This document shows, one piece after another, positions 46,095 to 56,102 of a stretch of 64,000 nt of DNA. Source of the stretch: Lunularia cruciata (taxonomy: Eukaryota > Streptophyta > Marchantiopsida > Lunulariales > Lunulariaceae); assembly GCA_948567375.1 (NCBI GenBank), contig OX419756.1, forward strand, positions 47,098,552 to 47,162,551, in the 5' to 3' direction. The position numbers and the translations under genes are program-made. The notes below the pieces were generated by a model. It ran no database searches and was not told where the DNA came from. It was given only the letters and a program-made list of their open reading frames with translations. How positions within the stretch are numbered: the first letter of the stretch is position 1; each line of letters begins with the position of its first letter.

Positions 46095-46825
46095 GTGTAC
46101 TATAACTAGAGGTATATTTAGTACATATTCTTACACTATAGTGCACAGAGTAGATAAATAAATGGTTTCTTACTTGTGTTCTGGAACTATTTCTTGGTAA
46201 ATTAGACAACTTGAAAAAATATTATAATGGTTAAATAGATGTGGAATTTCCTTTGATGCCCTTGATTCAAAACTATATGTGCTAGTCTCTCCATCATATG
46301 GCTCCTTGCACCCAGACTTAAAAATTATTACAACTTAAAGACATATTATGTCTCTTCTCTTTGATCAACCTATAAATAAAGAAGTATAAAAAAACATGGA
46401 TTAGTAGTTGCTAGACTAGAAATCAAATCAAGTATCTTCAATAAGAGTTAATAATTTTATAATGGGCAATTGACATGCTTCAACATATTTATCAAATAAA
46501 TCTCTTACGGATGTATGATTTCCAACTAAACTTGCTACTTGGAGGATGGGACAAGCTTTTTTTCTTACTGAAGCTGCTATTTAATTAGCAAAAAATAAAG
46601 CATCATTTTTTAATTATAGAGTTATTTCCTTTTGAAATTAAAAAAAGATTTTTAATCAATTAAAAAAAATCTTGTTCTTTTGTAGATGTGGTGTTGATGG
46701 TGGAATCTGGTACTTGAAAAGCAAGTGATTTAAAAGAAGCTATTCCTTATAAACCTGGATCTTGTTTCAAAAGAAATGAAAATTCAACCAAGAAAAATTA
46801 TTCTACTTAAAAGCAAGTTCCAATG
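46095..46825. mobile_element. Insertion of about 0.7 kb within E5 RNase H, unidentified
   Basis: E5 RNase H sequence matching E1 stops at about 46094 (TCTCAAGGCTAG) and resumes at about 46826 (GGTATCAAGACATTATCTCT), so the intervening DNA is foreign or replaced. It includes coding-like text on the plus strand ([32 protein letters not shown]) that I cannot assign. No clear target duplication or terminal repeat was found. Confidence 0.45.
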
Positions 46826-47040
46826 GTTTATGAAATAAAGGTATCAAGACATTATCTCTTGGGAAAACAAGTGATAAAGCATACCAATCACAAATTTCAA
46901 GCTTGAGTATAAAGCAAGAAATTGTTATGTCATTCCCAATACCTTATCATCACAACCAATTTGAAATTTCTTCCTAAATCTTTCATAAGAATGCAATTGC
47001 CACAATTTTTGCTAACTCAAAGTTCCAAACAAAGCTCAAA

Positions 47041-48340
47041 TGTAACAATTGATTCAATATGAAATTAAAATATTTTGGTTAGTAATGGATCATTCCTATA
47101 AGAATAAATTTCAAAAGTGGTAAAGTGCAAAGGAAATGTCATAAAATTAGTACATCATTATTTCATCTTTAATCTCTTGGGTAGATACCATGCACAATAG
47201 AGAACACAGTACCAATAAGGCACAATGTAGAAAATAACAATCAATGCCCACAAAATAATCATCATAAGTTTTGAGAGTGGAGTATTAGTCTAAAGATGTC
47301 TCCTTCCCTTTGTAAGGTACGCCAAAGATTCATAGTTGACCTCCCTCCAAAGTGTTAGTCACTCCACATAACAGTATCTAACTTTTCATGCAAAGGCACA
47401 TTATATCCCTTGTATTCCAAAGGCATCCTTGTCAATTAAATTAGCTTTTAGTGCAAGGATGTAATTTAACTAATTGAACCTTCCAATACTCCAAATCAAT
47501 TGCATAAGGAATTGAGAAAAATGATGAAGAGTGATTCTCTTTCACTTATTCATGAGAAATACACACTTAGCACTTCAATCTACCTACTTAAATAACAAGG
47601 TGACTTGGGAGTTACAAGAAAACTATCAATCATTGCTTGACATCTTGTCCCCAAAGCGTTTACCAAGGTTTTAAGGCCACTACCCACTACAAGGTTTTGA
47701 TAGTCACAGTCATCATATCTTCATGCTCTTTGGATTCTTGGAGCTCTAGATAATCTACTATGACTTCCATGTTTAATATCCAATAAGGTGAACCTCAAAC
47801 ATTCCCTGATTTGATTAAATTTGTGCTATCTCCTTACACAAAAACCTGAGATTACTTGCTCTAAGATGTAATATTCTGAGGATAGTAGAACCCCTAAGAG
47901 AAACACAATACTTTGAGGCCCCCAAGGAACACCTTGTCTTTATTATATAGCAAAGAGGATCTCTCAAAAGGAGCTCCATCCTTGGATCAAATACATGGAT
48001 TGGTGTTATGGAAGGAAGCTCCACCCTTAGATTAATTACATGGATGGGTGATATGTTGATCCTTGTCCTATTTGTCTGGTCAAACAAGTTTGACCAAAAG
48101 GGAATCTTTGAGGAATCTTCCTATAGGAAGCTCAAAATATCATGGATGAGGTATCATTGGAAAATTTTGAATGAAAAAAACATCATAGAGAAGGTAATTC
48201 ATTTTCTCAAAGTTGGGGAGGAGGGGTGGATTTTCAATTTTCAAGGTCTAATTCATCTGTTTAGGCCTCTAAAATTGGCTCTAAAGTTCTCAAGGTGTTT
48301 TTGACCTCTGCCCTATTAGTGGAAGTATTATATTGGTAAC
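47041..48340 (+). repeat. Dispersed repeat R, copy 2
   Basis: Starts TGTAACAATTGATTC directly after the E5 fragment and follows repeat R copy 1 (26305) with shared landmarks, ending near GGCCTCTAAAATTGGCTCTA. Shorter than copy 1 because of deletions. It replaces the E5 integrase and 3' LTR region. Confidence 0.65.
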
Positions 48341-48674
48341 ACCTCTATTTGATCTACTTAGACCATCATATCTAACATCTTTCCAGATATTACCAAGCAA
48401 TTTCCACCTCTAGATGATATGTCTAGCTAACGGTATTACATAAGGTGGTATTTGCTAATAGTCCATAAAATGTCATTCTAAGAATCTAAAACTCTTGAAT
48501 TTCTCTTTCCATTATTGGTAGTTGTGTGAGTTCCTTGAGAATGTGCATCATGGTGGTGTAGAGTTGTCTCAACTTCCTCTGCTTCTTTTCTTTGAAGGAT
48601 CTTCTCACCAAAAAATGTATTAGGACTTCCTCTTCTTCTATTTGTGTAGTAATTTGATGGCCCTTTTATTCCTT
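48341..48674. other. Spacer without identified features
   Basis: AT-rich DNA between repeat R copy 2 and the E6 LTR. No motif was recognised. Confidence 0.5.
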
Positions 48675-49930
48675 CATAACAATGCAGAGTTATCAGATAA
48701 GTTAGTAGAGGCTAACATGTTAACAAATAGGCCAAATTAGTTAGCCAAATTAGCCAAGCAATCTAAAAATGTTTTAGGAGCACCTAGAAACTTCTTAGTA
48801 CCTTCTATGTATTGAGTAATGTGTATTCCAAGTAGGTTGCTTCTAGGAGGAAACTTCTTAGGAAGCTTCCTGGCTAGCTTAGCTTGCATGCCAAGTAGAT
48901 GATTCTTAAGAGAAAGCTTCTTTGGAAACTTCTTGGTTGTTAGCTTGCACTCCAAGAAGGTAAATTCTAGTAGGAAGCTTCCTTGAAAAATTCCCAAGAG
49001 CCTTTTATATTTCCTATAAATACCAAAGCCCAAGCTCATGCTAGGTATTTGGAGTTTCCTTTATTTGAGAGTCTCAATGTGATCTCCCACTCCGGTCTTC
49101 AATTTTCCTATTTCTCTCCTTGGTCCTTTACATTGGTATCAAAGAAGGAATGGGATGGATGGAATTTACCACCAAATCCATTTCTCCCAAACCATTGGGA
49201 TTTTTGTGTCCATGTACTACCCAAGGATCATTTCATGTCATTTATCAAGCTTTGGACTAAATATTTTGAATGTAATCATCTTGTCTGATGAACCATTGAT
49301 ACTTCCAATTGTAACTTCCGAAGAGTGGTGAGAGGTGTTGCATCTATGGGTTAACTTAAATAGCTACAAGTAGTTTGATAGAGTAGTAGCCATGGAGATG
49401 ATGCTTGAAGTTATTATTGATATGTAATAATAAATTGAGCCCCTTACTTGATTGTTGGAAGAAAGAGATCATCAACAATAAGAGCATGTAGAGAGAGCAC
49501 TATTTGAGGAAGGAGAAGAGCTAATCTTATTTCCAAAGCGCAAGGTATTTGAAGACAAGAATCTCTTGAGTGTAGTGGAGAATTTTGTATTTGATTGCAA
49601 ACGTTATTTTGAAACTACAAATCTTTAAGATAAACAGAGGAAAATTTTCTTGCCTTCAAGCCAATTGGATGGAGTGGCAAAACTATGGTGGCAATTTTGA
49701 GTGGAGCAAGTTGAATGGCAGTTTGTTACACCAATTTTGACATGGGAAGAATTCAAGAGCACAATAATTGGGAGACTTTAAGCTATAAATGTTGCATAAG
49801 CCGCACAAGATAAATTAGCACAACTGAAGTAGATTGGTTGTGTGAGAAGCTACATCACTCAATTCCAAAACATCATAATGAAAATTCTAGAGATACTAAA
49901 GGCAAAGCTCTGGATCAATTTATGAGGGGT
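48675..49930 (+). mobile_element. E6: truncated family-A element (LTR, primer site, gag)
   Basis: LTR 48675-49132 (CATAACAATGCAGAG to CTTTACA, TATAAATA near 49015), primer site TGGTATCAAAGA at 49134 (two mismatches to tRNA-iMet), and gag from ATG 49392. Colinear with E1 to the phrase matching DQFVRG at about 49928, then replaced abruptly by unrelated sequence. It is closer to E1 than E5 is. Confidence 0.85.
49392..49930 (+). pseudogene. E6 gag fragment
   Basis: Capsid-domain text parallel to E1 gag: SVVENFVFDCKRYFE, SSQLDGVAKLWWQF, ILTWEEFKSTIIGRL, SYITQFQNIIM. Several stops. It keeps W-x-x-F residues lost in E1 (LWWQF against TLVAI), useful for judging the ancestral sequence. Cut off at about 49930. 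Confidence 0.8.
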
Positions 49931-51890
49931 ATCATGCCATTTGTAGCATTGTACCTAGATTGCTCAAATTGTTGGTAGGCAAGAGTATTTTGGTAGTTAT
50001 TCATAGATTACTTGTTGACGGTCAGATTTTGAGTTTGAGGTACTGACTACATAGTGGGGCCCACCCTCAGTTAGTACCATTTGCACCGTTAGATGTGCCA
50101 TCAATGGGACCATTAGGGTTGGAGACCAAGGAAGTATAATTTTGAAGTGTATCTCACTTCTCTGATGTTGAGCCTTCAAATTTTGGGTTATGGTGGATAG
50201 AGGTAGGTGAGCATTGCTTGGATTCTCTTAGCTAGAGTGGATGTGGCTTGATTATAATAAGTGCACAATTTTTGGAAGATTATGGATTGATAGATCAAAT
50301 ATTAATATGATTGATTGTGATTTGAGTTGTGTGAACAAATTGATTACATAAGAGAAGTGAGGTCAAGGGAAAATTGAGTGTATGGACTAAAAGTGTTGAT
50401 GGTATCCCTTGCTAATCATTGGTAGCTTGATCATGGTCCAGATTTCCCATGAGAGTGATCATGTGCATAAGGTCTTCAAATTGATGTAGATTTGGCAGTG
50501 AGGCAAATAGTGTGCGGAAGCATAGGCCAAATTTTGAGCAAAGAAAAGCAATTTTCAAGTGGTAGTTATGATTTTGAGCTTAGGAGGTGAAAGTAGGACC
50601 AATTTGGTGTGAGTTGAGCTCAAAAGATGAAATTGAAGGTGAAGTTGGGAATCCATCCTTGTGAATTACAAATTTGGAGAATCCCATTTGTCCAATTTGG
50701 CTCAAAGGAAGATTTAGTGGAAGATTTAGCAATCAACCAACTTTAGTGATTTACGTCAAATTTTATGTAAAATTTTTGCTAGAATTTACGTCAAATTTTG
50801 ACCAGATTTGGAGGGTTTTTGCTAGATTTGAAGAGGGTTTGAAGTGGCAGATTTTGGCTCGAGTTGGAGGAGCTTGGCCAGATTTGGAGGAGTTTCACTA
50901 GATTTGGAGTGGGTTCAAAGTAGTAAAAAGAAAGGCCTCATTTGGCATTTAGAGACTTTGAGACATAGGGCTAGTAGAGGCTACAAAGGCCTAGAAGGGC
51001 CAACAAGCCAGTCTGAGGTTAGCTAGTTTAGAGTAGATTTTGGTCATTGTTGGCAAAATCTACCTACCTTGCTAGATTGTGCATAACAATATTTGACCCC
51101 TAGATCTTTGGTTCCTAGACTAGTGTCCTAGCCAACTAGTCCACTCTCACTTGTTGTCCTTGTGGCTATTCCATTATTATCTATACATATGTAGCTTTGG
51201 TTGAGAAAGACACTTTGATTCCATTCTTGGTGATCCTAATAGCTTAGGAAGTAGATAACTCCTATTACGTCAAATGTCAAATGGTGGCAGAGTCAGTCTA
51301 GTGTTGATTTATGAGATGGAGGGTTTTTGTTTAGATATTTTGTGATTGAATCCCCTCCATTCTTTGCTTCTTGTTTGTGCACCATATTTGTGTGAGATGC
51401 CTTAACTTTAGAGCGTTGGTGCTCTAGTATGCTCTTGGTAGTGAGACTAGAGTGATGACCAGTCAAACTACCTATGTTTCTCTTTGGTGAGATAAGAAGT
51501 GATGACCTATAGACCATGAGAGTGCATGTTGTGATGGTAGGTTACAGGTTGAAATTTCTCCTAGTGTAGTTATTGTAGTTAGAGCTACATTGGTGGGTGA
51601 TGTTTGGTTGATATGTTGGCACTTGGTGGGGCACTTGCAGTGGTTCCAATTGCGGGTTGTAGTTTCTGGTTACTTTGTCACAATAGAGTTCTTTGGGGAT
51701 TTTGGAGGAGATAGTGCTCCAATAAACAATGAGAATGGTGCTTACTTGGAATGGTGCTTGATATCAACCTATATCTTAGCTCCCAAATGAGGGAGGAGAT
51801 TGACTCTAAGTTGGAGTTGACACAGGAGTTGATTTAGTTGAGAGTGCACTTGGTGTGTTAGCATTGTTGTTGTGAGACATCTACAAGATT
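49931..51890. other. Sequence upstream of E4 gag, possibly its LTR and leader
   Basis: No gene. About 60 bp near 51490-51545 (GAAGTGATGACC, GTTGTGATG, AGGTTACAGG) resemble the right part of LTR-D (10046-10100). It contains repeated GATTTGGAG and AAATTTTAC words near 50745-50915. Boundaries of an E4 LTR could not be fixed and no primer site was found. Confidence 0.35.
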
Positions 51891-51951
51891 TATGGGGCCT
51901 CCAAAGGTCCCAAGCATTACTTTGGTATAGTGGGTACCATTGAGTTGGATG

Positions 51952-51993
51952 ACTTCATCCAAGAGTTTGATAACTTCATCCAAGAGTTTGATA
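51952..51993 (+). repeat. 21-bp tandem duplication in E4 gag
   Basis: ACTTCATCCAAGAGTTTGATA twice (51952-51972, 51973-51993), adding seven codons (FIQEFDN) in frame. Confidence 0.92.
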
Positions 51994-52361
51994 GTTGGTG
52001 TGATCTAATGCAGATGCAGAACTCAACTTTGTTCACACACTTCATGGCATGGAAGGGGTTATTTTAGCACTTAGAGGGTCCATCAATGGATAACTACAAT
52101 AAGTTCAGGAGAGCTCACTTGGAGGAGATTGAGCTATGGAGACAATATTGGTTTCCAAACTATGTCTCCATCACTTCAAACTCCATTTTTAGGAGTAGAT
52201 CAACTATACCCATGAGGATTCTAGCTCTAGTAGCATTGGTGGATCTCTTGGAGATAGTGCTACTAAGAGTGGAGGTACTACTACAAGATGTGGTTTAATA
52301 TTGGGGTTTAACCTCATGGTGGAGTTCTTCTAATGTTTGAAGACAAACTACCAAGGAGTGC

Positions 52362-53053
52362 TATAACACCCATATGTGCATGTGTGTGGTATTGTGATAT
52401 TTAGCTTGGTATTACAAGTACTTAAGAGATATTTTTTATATAGAGATAAAGGATGGTTCTATATTAGTCACGGTTAGCTAAAGTTAGTCATAGCTAAGAT
52501 AGAGGGGACCTTACTTTAGAGGAAGTAGAAAAGATGAGCACCACTATTTTGGATTTTAGTGTGTTGACTTGGTATTATTCCTAGGTGTTTGGCTTTGAGG
52601 AAAGAGTTGAGAACTCTTGGGCCTGCAAGCCTTTTTGTTTTGGATTCTTCTTTAGTCCAAGGATAGCCCATGTGAAGGAATCCTTGACTTAGTGGTTGGG
52701 TCAAGATAAGACCACATGCTTAGGGGAATATGCCCATGTGAATGGATATTCCTTTCTACTTTTTGACTTTACTTGACTTTTAGTCTAGTAACTTGAGTAA
52801 TTACGGTAATTAGTAACTTTGGTACGTAACTATTTCACAAGTATATAAGCAAGGGGTGAGGAGGTACTCATCATCCTTTCATTTGCAACTATCTCTCTCT
52901 CATTGAGTTCTCTAGTGAGCAATGTCTTGAGTCTTGGAGTGTTAGCCTTGGAGGAGTATGATGGAGTTGGGGTTCCTTGCTTTCTTAGTCCATGGTGCGC
53001 TACCATAATAGCCATCAGAGGTTCATCTTGAGTGAGAGACAGGCCGGCTCACA
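52362..53053 (+). repeat. Solo LTR, family B (copy 3)
   Basis: 692 bp, TATAACACCCATATG to GGCTCACA, with duplication GTGC (52358-52361 and 53054-53057). The first dinucleotide is TA for TG. TATATAAG lies near 52842. Very similar to copies at 7083 and 63261. It splits E4 gag. Confidence 0.93.
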
Positions 53054-53861
53054 GTGCAGACTAACAAGTTGAGGAGCTTGCAAGAGTTCCAATGGAAGGT
53101 TGGAGAGAGCCTACGTGAGGCATACACTTGAATGAGATGGCTGATCAGTTTTACTTAGGGAGTTATTGAGACCCAAGAAGTCTAGTTTTGGTATGGGATA
53201 TTAGACAATGAGTTGTGATGTAGAGTCCATGATGCTACGTTGTTATAGGTTACTTTGCCTACTTTGGCAATGGTCTTCGATTTGGCTGAGCATATTGAGC
53301 TCAACATGGTGGAGGAGAGAGTGGTGAAATCTGGATTTGGTAAAAAGGGCTCATCTACAACTATTACTTTTTCCAAAGTGTAATAGAGTGCACAGTACCA
53401 TGTTGGTTTTCAAGGATAGGGTAGATAGCCCAGATCTTATGGAGTGAGTGGAGAGCCTACTATAGCTAGACCCTTACCTTTGTTTTTGGATCAATAGTAG
53501 CCAATGAGTGGTGGTGTTGCTTGTTGGACTTGTGGTAGACCTCACCATAGAAGGGAGTGCACTTAGGGCAAAGGACCTGATACCTCTGGTACATTACAAC
53601 CAACATAGAGACAATATGAGCATTGCCATAGATTTGGTCATACTAGTGATTGAAGCTTTGACTTATGTAATCACACACAGAGTTATGGAGTGGTAGAGTT
53701 GCTATAGTAGGTAGTAGAGGAGCTCTAGGTCATGGTGGATGAGGGAGTGGTAGAGAATTTACACCTAGTAGGGATGCAATACTTGCACTTACTTCTAATA
53801 CAGCCATGGCTACATGGCCATTGGATAACCAAAGGGAGTTTTTGTTTTTTTATGGGACCTT

Positions 53862-53962
53862 CAAGGAAGGTCTGTACACCACAGAAGGTCTTACTAGACT
53901 TTGGTGTGAAACCTCTTATGTTAGGGAAGGCTGTAGTTGTTGGTTTGGAGTTATAGAAGACC
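53862..53962 (+). pseudogene. E4 protease, N-terminal stub
   Basis: The plus strand reads VLLDFGVKPLMLGKAVVVGL, a retropepsin active-site strand (D-F-G for D-S-G) as in several plant gypsy elements with the phrase LMLGK. It ends at GACC (53959-53962), the target site of E3. Confidence 0.65.
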
Positions 53963-54649
53963 TATGAGCCGGCCTATCTCTCACTCAAGATGAACCTCTA
54001 ATGGCTATTATGGTAGCACACCATGGCTAAGAAGGCAAGGAACCCCAACTCCATCATACTCCTCCAAGGCTAACAGTCAAAGACTCAAAACATTGCTCAC
54101 TAGAGAGCTCAATGAAAGAGAGATAGTTGCAAATGAAAGGATGTACCTCCTCACCCTTAGTTTATATACTTGTGAAATAGTTATGCACTAAAGTTACTAA
54201 TTACTGGAGTAACTCAAGTTACTAGGCTAAAAGTCAAGTAAAATCAAAAATTATAAAGAAATATCCATCCACATGGGCGTATTCCATTAACCATGTGATC
54301 TTATCTTGACCCAACCACTAAGTCAAGGATTCTTTCACATGGGCTATCCTTGGACTATAAAAAGAATCTAAAACAAAAAGGCTTACGGGCCCAAGAGTCG
54401 TCAACTCTTTCCTTAAAGCCAAACACCTAAGAATAACACCAAGTCAACACACTAGAATCCAAAATAGTGGTGCTCATCTTTCCCACTTCCTCTAAAGTAA
54501 GGCCCCCTCTATCTTAGCTATGACTAACTTTAGCTAATCATGACTAATGTAGAACTGTCTTTTATCTCTATATAAATAATATTCCTCAAGTACTAGTAAT
54601 ACCAAAATAAATATCACAATACTATATACATGCACCAATGAGTGTTGCA
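53963..54649 (-). repeat. 3' LTR of E3 (family B, minus strand)
   Basis: 687 bp, read on the minus strand from TGCAACACTCATTGG (54649) to GGCTCATA (53963). It directly follows the integrase end of E3, so it is that element's 3' LTR and ties the family-B LTRs to E3-type coding regions. The outer flank is GACC. The partner 5' LTR is not visible in the window. Confidence 0.85.
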
Positions 54650-55548
54650 TTTACCGTCGGACTAAGTTTTCACTTTGTCCTCAAAGTGAAGGTCTCTCTA
54701 CCTTCTATGATACATCTTTAACTTATCATGGTTAATCCTATCAAAGTGTCTTCCTCCCAACTCCTTAAGATTATAGTTGTAATTGGCCCACACCTTCTCC
54801 ACTATGAAAGGTCCAAAGTACTTAGGCAAAAACTTCTTTTGCACTCTCTTGAATCAAATGGAATCAAATAACATTACCCAATCACCTTCTTTGAAAAGCT
54901 CCACCTTCTTCTTGCCTTGCCTCTTGTCATAGCTCTCCTTTTGTTTCTTTTGGGCTTGCTTCTCTTGAACCATAGCAACTGCTCTTGCCTCTTCCAATTC
55001 CATGAGTTTATCCTTCCTTGACTTTTATGCATCACCTCCTTGTGCTTTCTTCAATCTCCTATGAATGTTTGGAAGGTAGGAAGATCAAAGTGAATGGGTA
55101 AGGTAGACTCAATACCATATATCAATTGAAATAGAGAATATCTGGTAGAAGTCTTCATGTTTGTCCTATACTCCCACAAAATTGCATGAATCCTCTTGTC
55201 CCAATGATGTTTAGCTCCCTCCATTTCTGCATCTTTGGCCAACATCATGCACAAGTCTGATTGGTTCTCTTTGCCAAGCCATTGGAATTTGGCTTATAGG
55301 ATGTAGTTACTCTATGTGTGATAAAGAAATGTCGCAACATGGCTGTAGTGATGCTTCTTGTAAACTCTCATGCTCTATCAAAAACCAGCTCCAAAGGGCA
55401 TCCAAACCTAGTGATAATGCATTAGGTTTTAAAGAAATCTACCAACTTCATCTTCATTCTTGTCCCTTAGTGGTCTAGCCTCAACCTACTTGGTAAGGTA
55501 ATCAATAACTACCACAATGTACCAATTGTTCCTTGGGGTTGAGAGGAC
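54650..55548 (-). pseudogene. E3 integrase, core and C-terminal part
   Basis: Continues from 59333 beyond the insertion: STPRNNWYIVVVIDYLTK, ITRFGCPLELVFDRA (second catalytic aspartate kept), TTSYKPNSNGLAKRTNQT where the third acidic residue should be (K for E), then a helical block and FLPKYFGPFIVEKVWANYNY-like C-terminal text ending near 54660. Several stops and frame changes. No chromodomain was seen. Confidence 0.8.
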
Positions 55549-55937
55549 TGTGGTGCCCACATTTTTTGTTTTTTTCAAAATAAAGCCGAAGAAGTGTATA
55601 GAGAAGTCGGATTGCGCCTGGTTGGCCAAAGAAGACGACGAAAACTGTCTTCGGGGTGAAACCCGAAGTAAAGTGACCTCGGGTCATGAGGCGAAGTACT
55701 CTGAAATGCCGTGTCAGCAAACGATACGAAGTAAATTGTCTTCGGATCGGGGAGGGGAGCTCAACCCGAGGCAGAGACAGTCTAACAACCTTTCGTCGGG
55801 GCGAGAAATTCAAGAAGGGGCGGTTTCAAAATTGGCGGCTCATACGCGTGAAGGTGAGGCGACAGTAACGGGTGCATGCAGGAGGTGTGATTTCTCGGTA
55901 GAAACTCGAAGTGACGGAAGACGAAGAAGTGCAACTC

Positions 55938-55944
55938 TATAAAA
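55938..55944 (+). promoter_or_regulatory. TATA box of LTR-C
   Basis: CTCTATAAAAATTG; conserved in the E2 copy (minus strand, 15615-15609). It lies about 165 bp before the ORF start and about 390 bp after the LTR start, so U3 would be about 0.4 kb and the ORF would fall in the transcribed R/U5 side. Confidence 0.65.
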
Positions 55945-56102
55945 ATTGAAACTGCAACGACGAAATGTTGAGCAATTTTCCTTTGCCGTTGAGGAGTCGT
56001 CTTGCAGGTGATCGTGGAAAGGGACATAGGGTTGGCCTCGGGTTAGTGTGTAAGGGAGAAGTCGAGAGAGAGAAATTGAGAGACCGAAAGAAAGCAGAAG
56101 AG

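Larger units (their letters stand above)
42861..47040 (+). mobile_element. E5: heavily decayed relative of E1 (family A)
   Basis: 5' LTR 42861-43220 (TGTAATAATATTGAG to TTTGTCA), primer-site relic TTGGTGTTAGGG at about 43224, and a gag start ATGGCAGCAATGCCC at 43516 matching E1 at 867. The protease region is near 44470-44760 (ILVDCDSF in place of LVDFGSS). RT lies between 45010 and 45700 (FEWIILPFGLINAQ, VVFLAFMIF where FLDDILIY should be). RNase H runs to 46094 and resumes at 46826-46960. Integrase and 3' LTR are not found. Stops and indels are dense throughout. Confidence 0.85.
51891..53700 (+). pseudogene. E4 gag, broken and interrupted
   Basis: The capsid part reads FTHFMAWKGLFWHLEGPSMD and YNKFRRAHLEEIELWRQYW; after the solo LTR it resumes with NKLRSLQEFQWKVGESLREA, the usual major-homology-like Q-x-P-G-E-S-L-x-E-Y region. 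The zinc knuckle CWTCGRPHHRREC (CX2CX3HX4C) is complete at about 53515-53553. Stops are frequent. A 21-bp in-frame duplication occurs at 51952-51993. Confidence 0.75.
51891..53962 (+). mobile_element. E4: decayed Ty3/gypsy element (gag and protease), host of two insertions
   Basis: Plus-strand gag from about 51890, zinc knuckle near 53511-53550, and a protease start near 53880-53950. Interrupted by solo LTR-B at 52362-53053 and cut at 53962 by the 3' end of minus-strand element E3. The remainder of pol should lie right of E3's 5' end, outside or destroyed. Confidence 0.7.

Noticed and set aside
49931-51890. Assignment of this stretch as a full LTR-D copy for E4
   Set aside because: Only about 60 bp near 51490 match LTR-D; ends, duplication and primer site are not visible.
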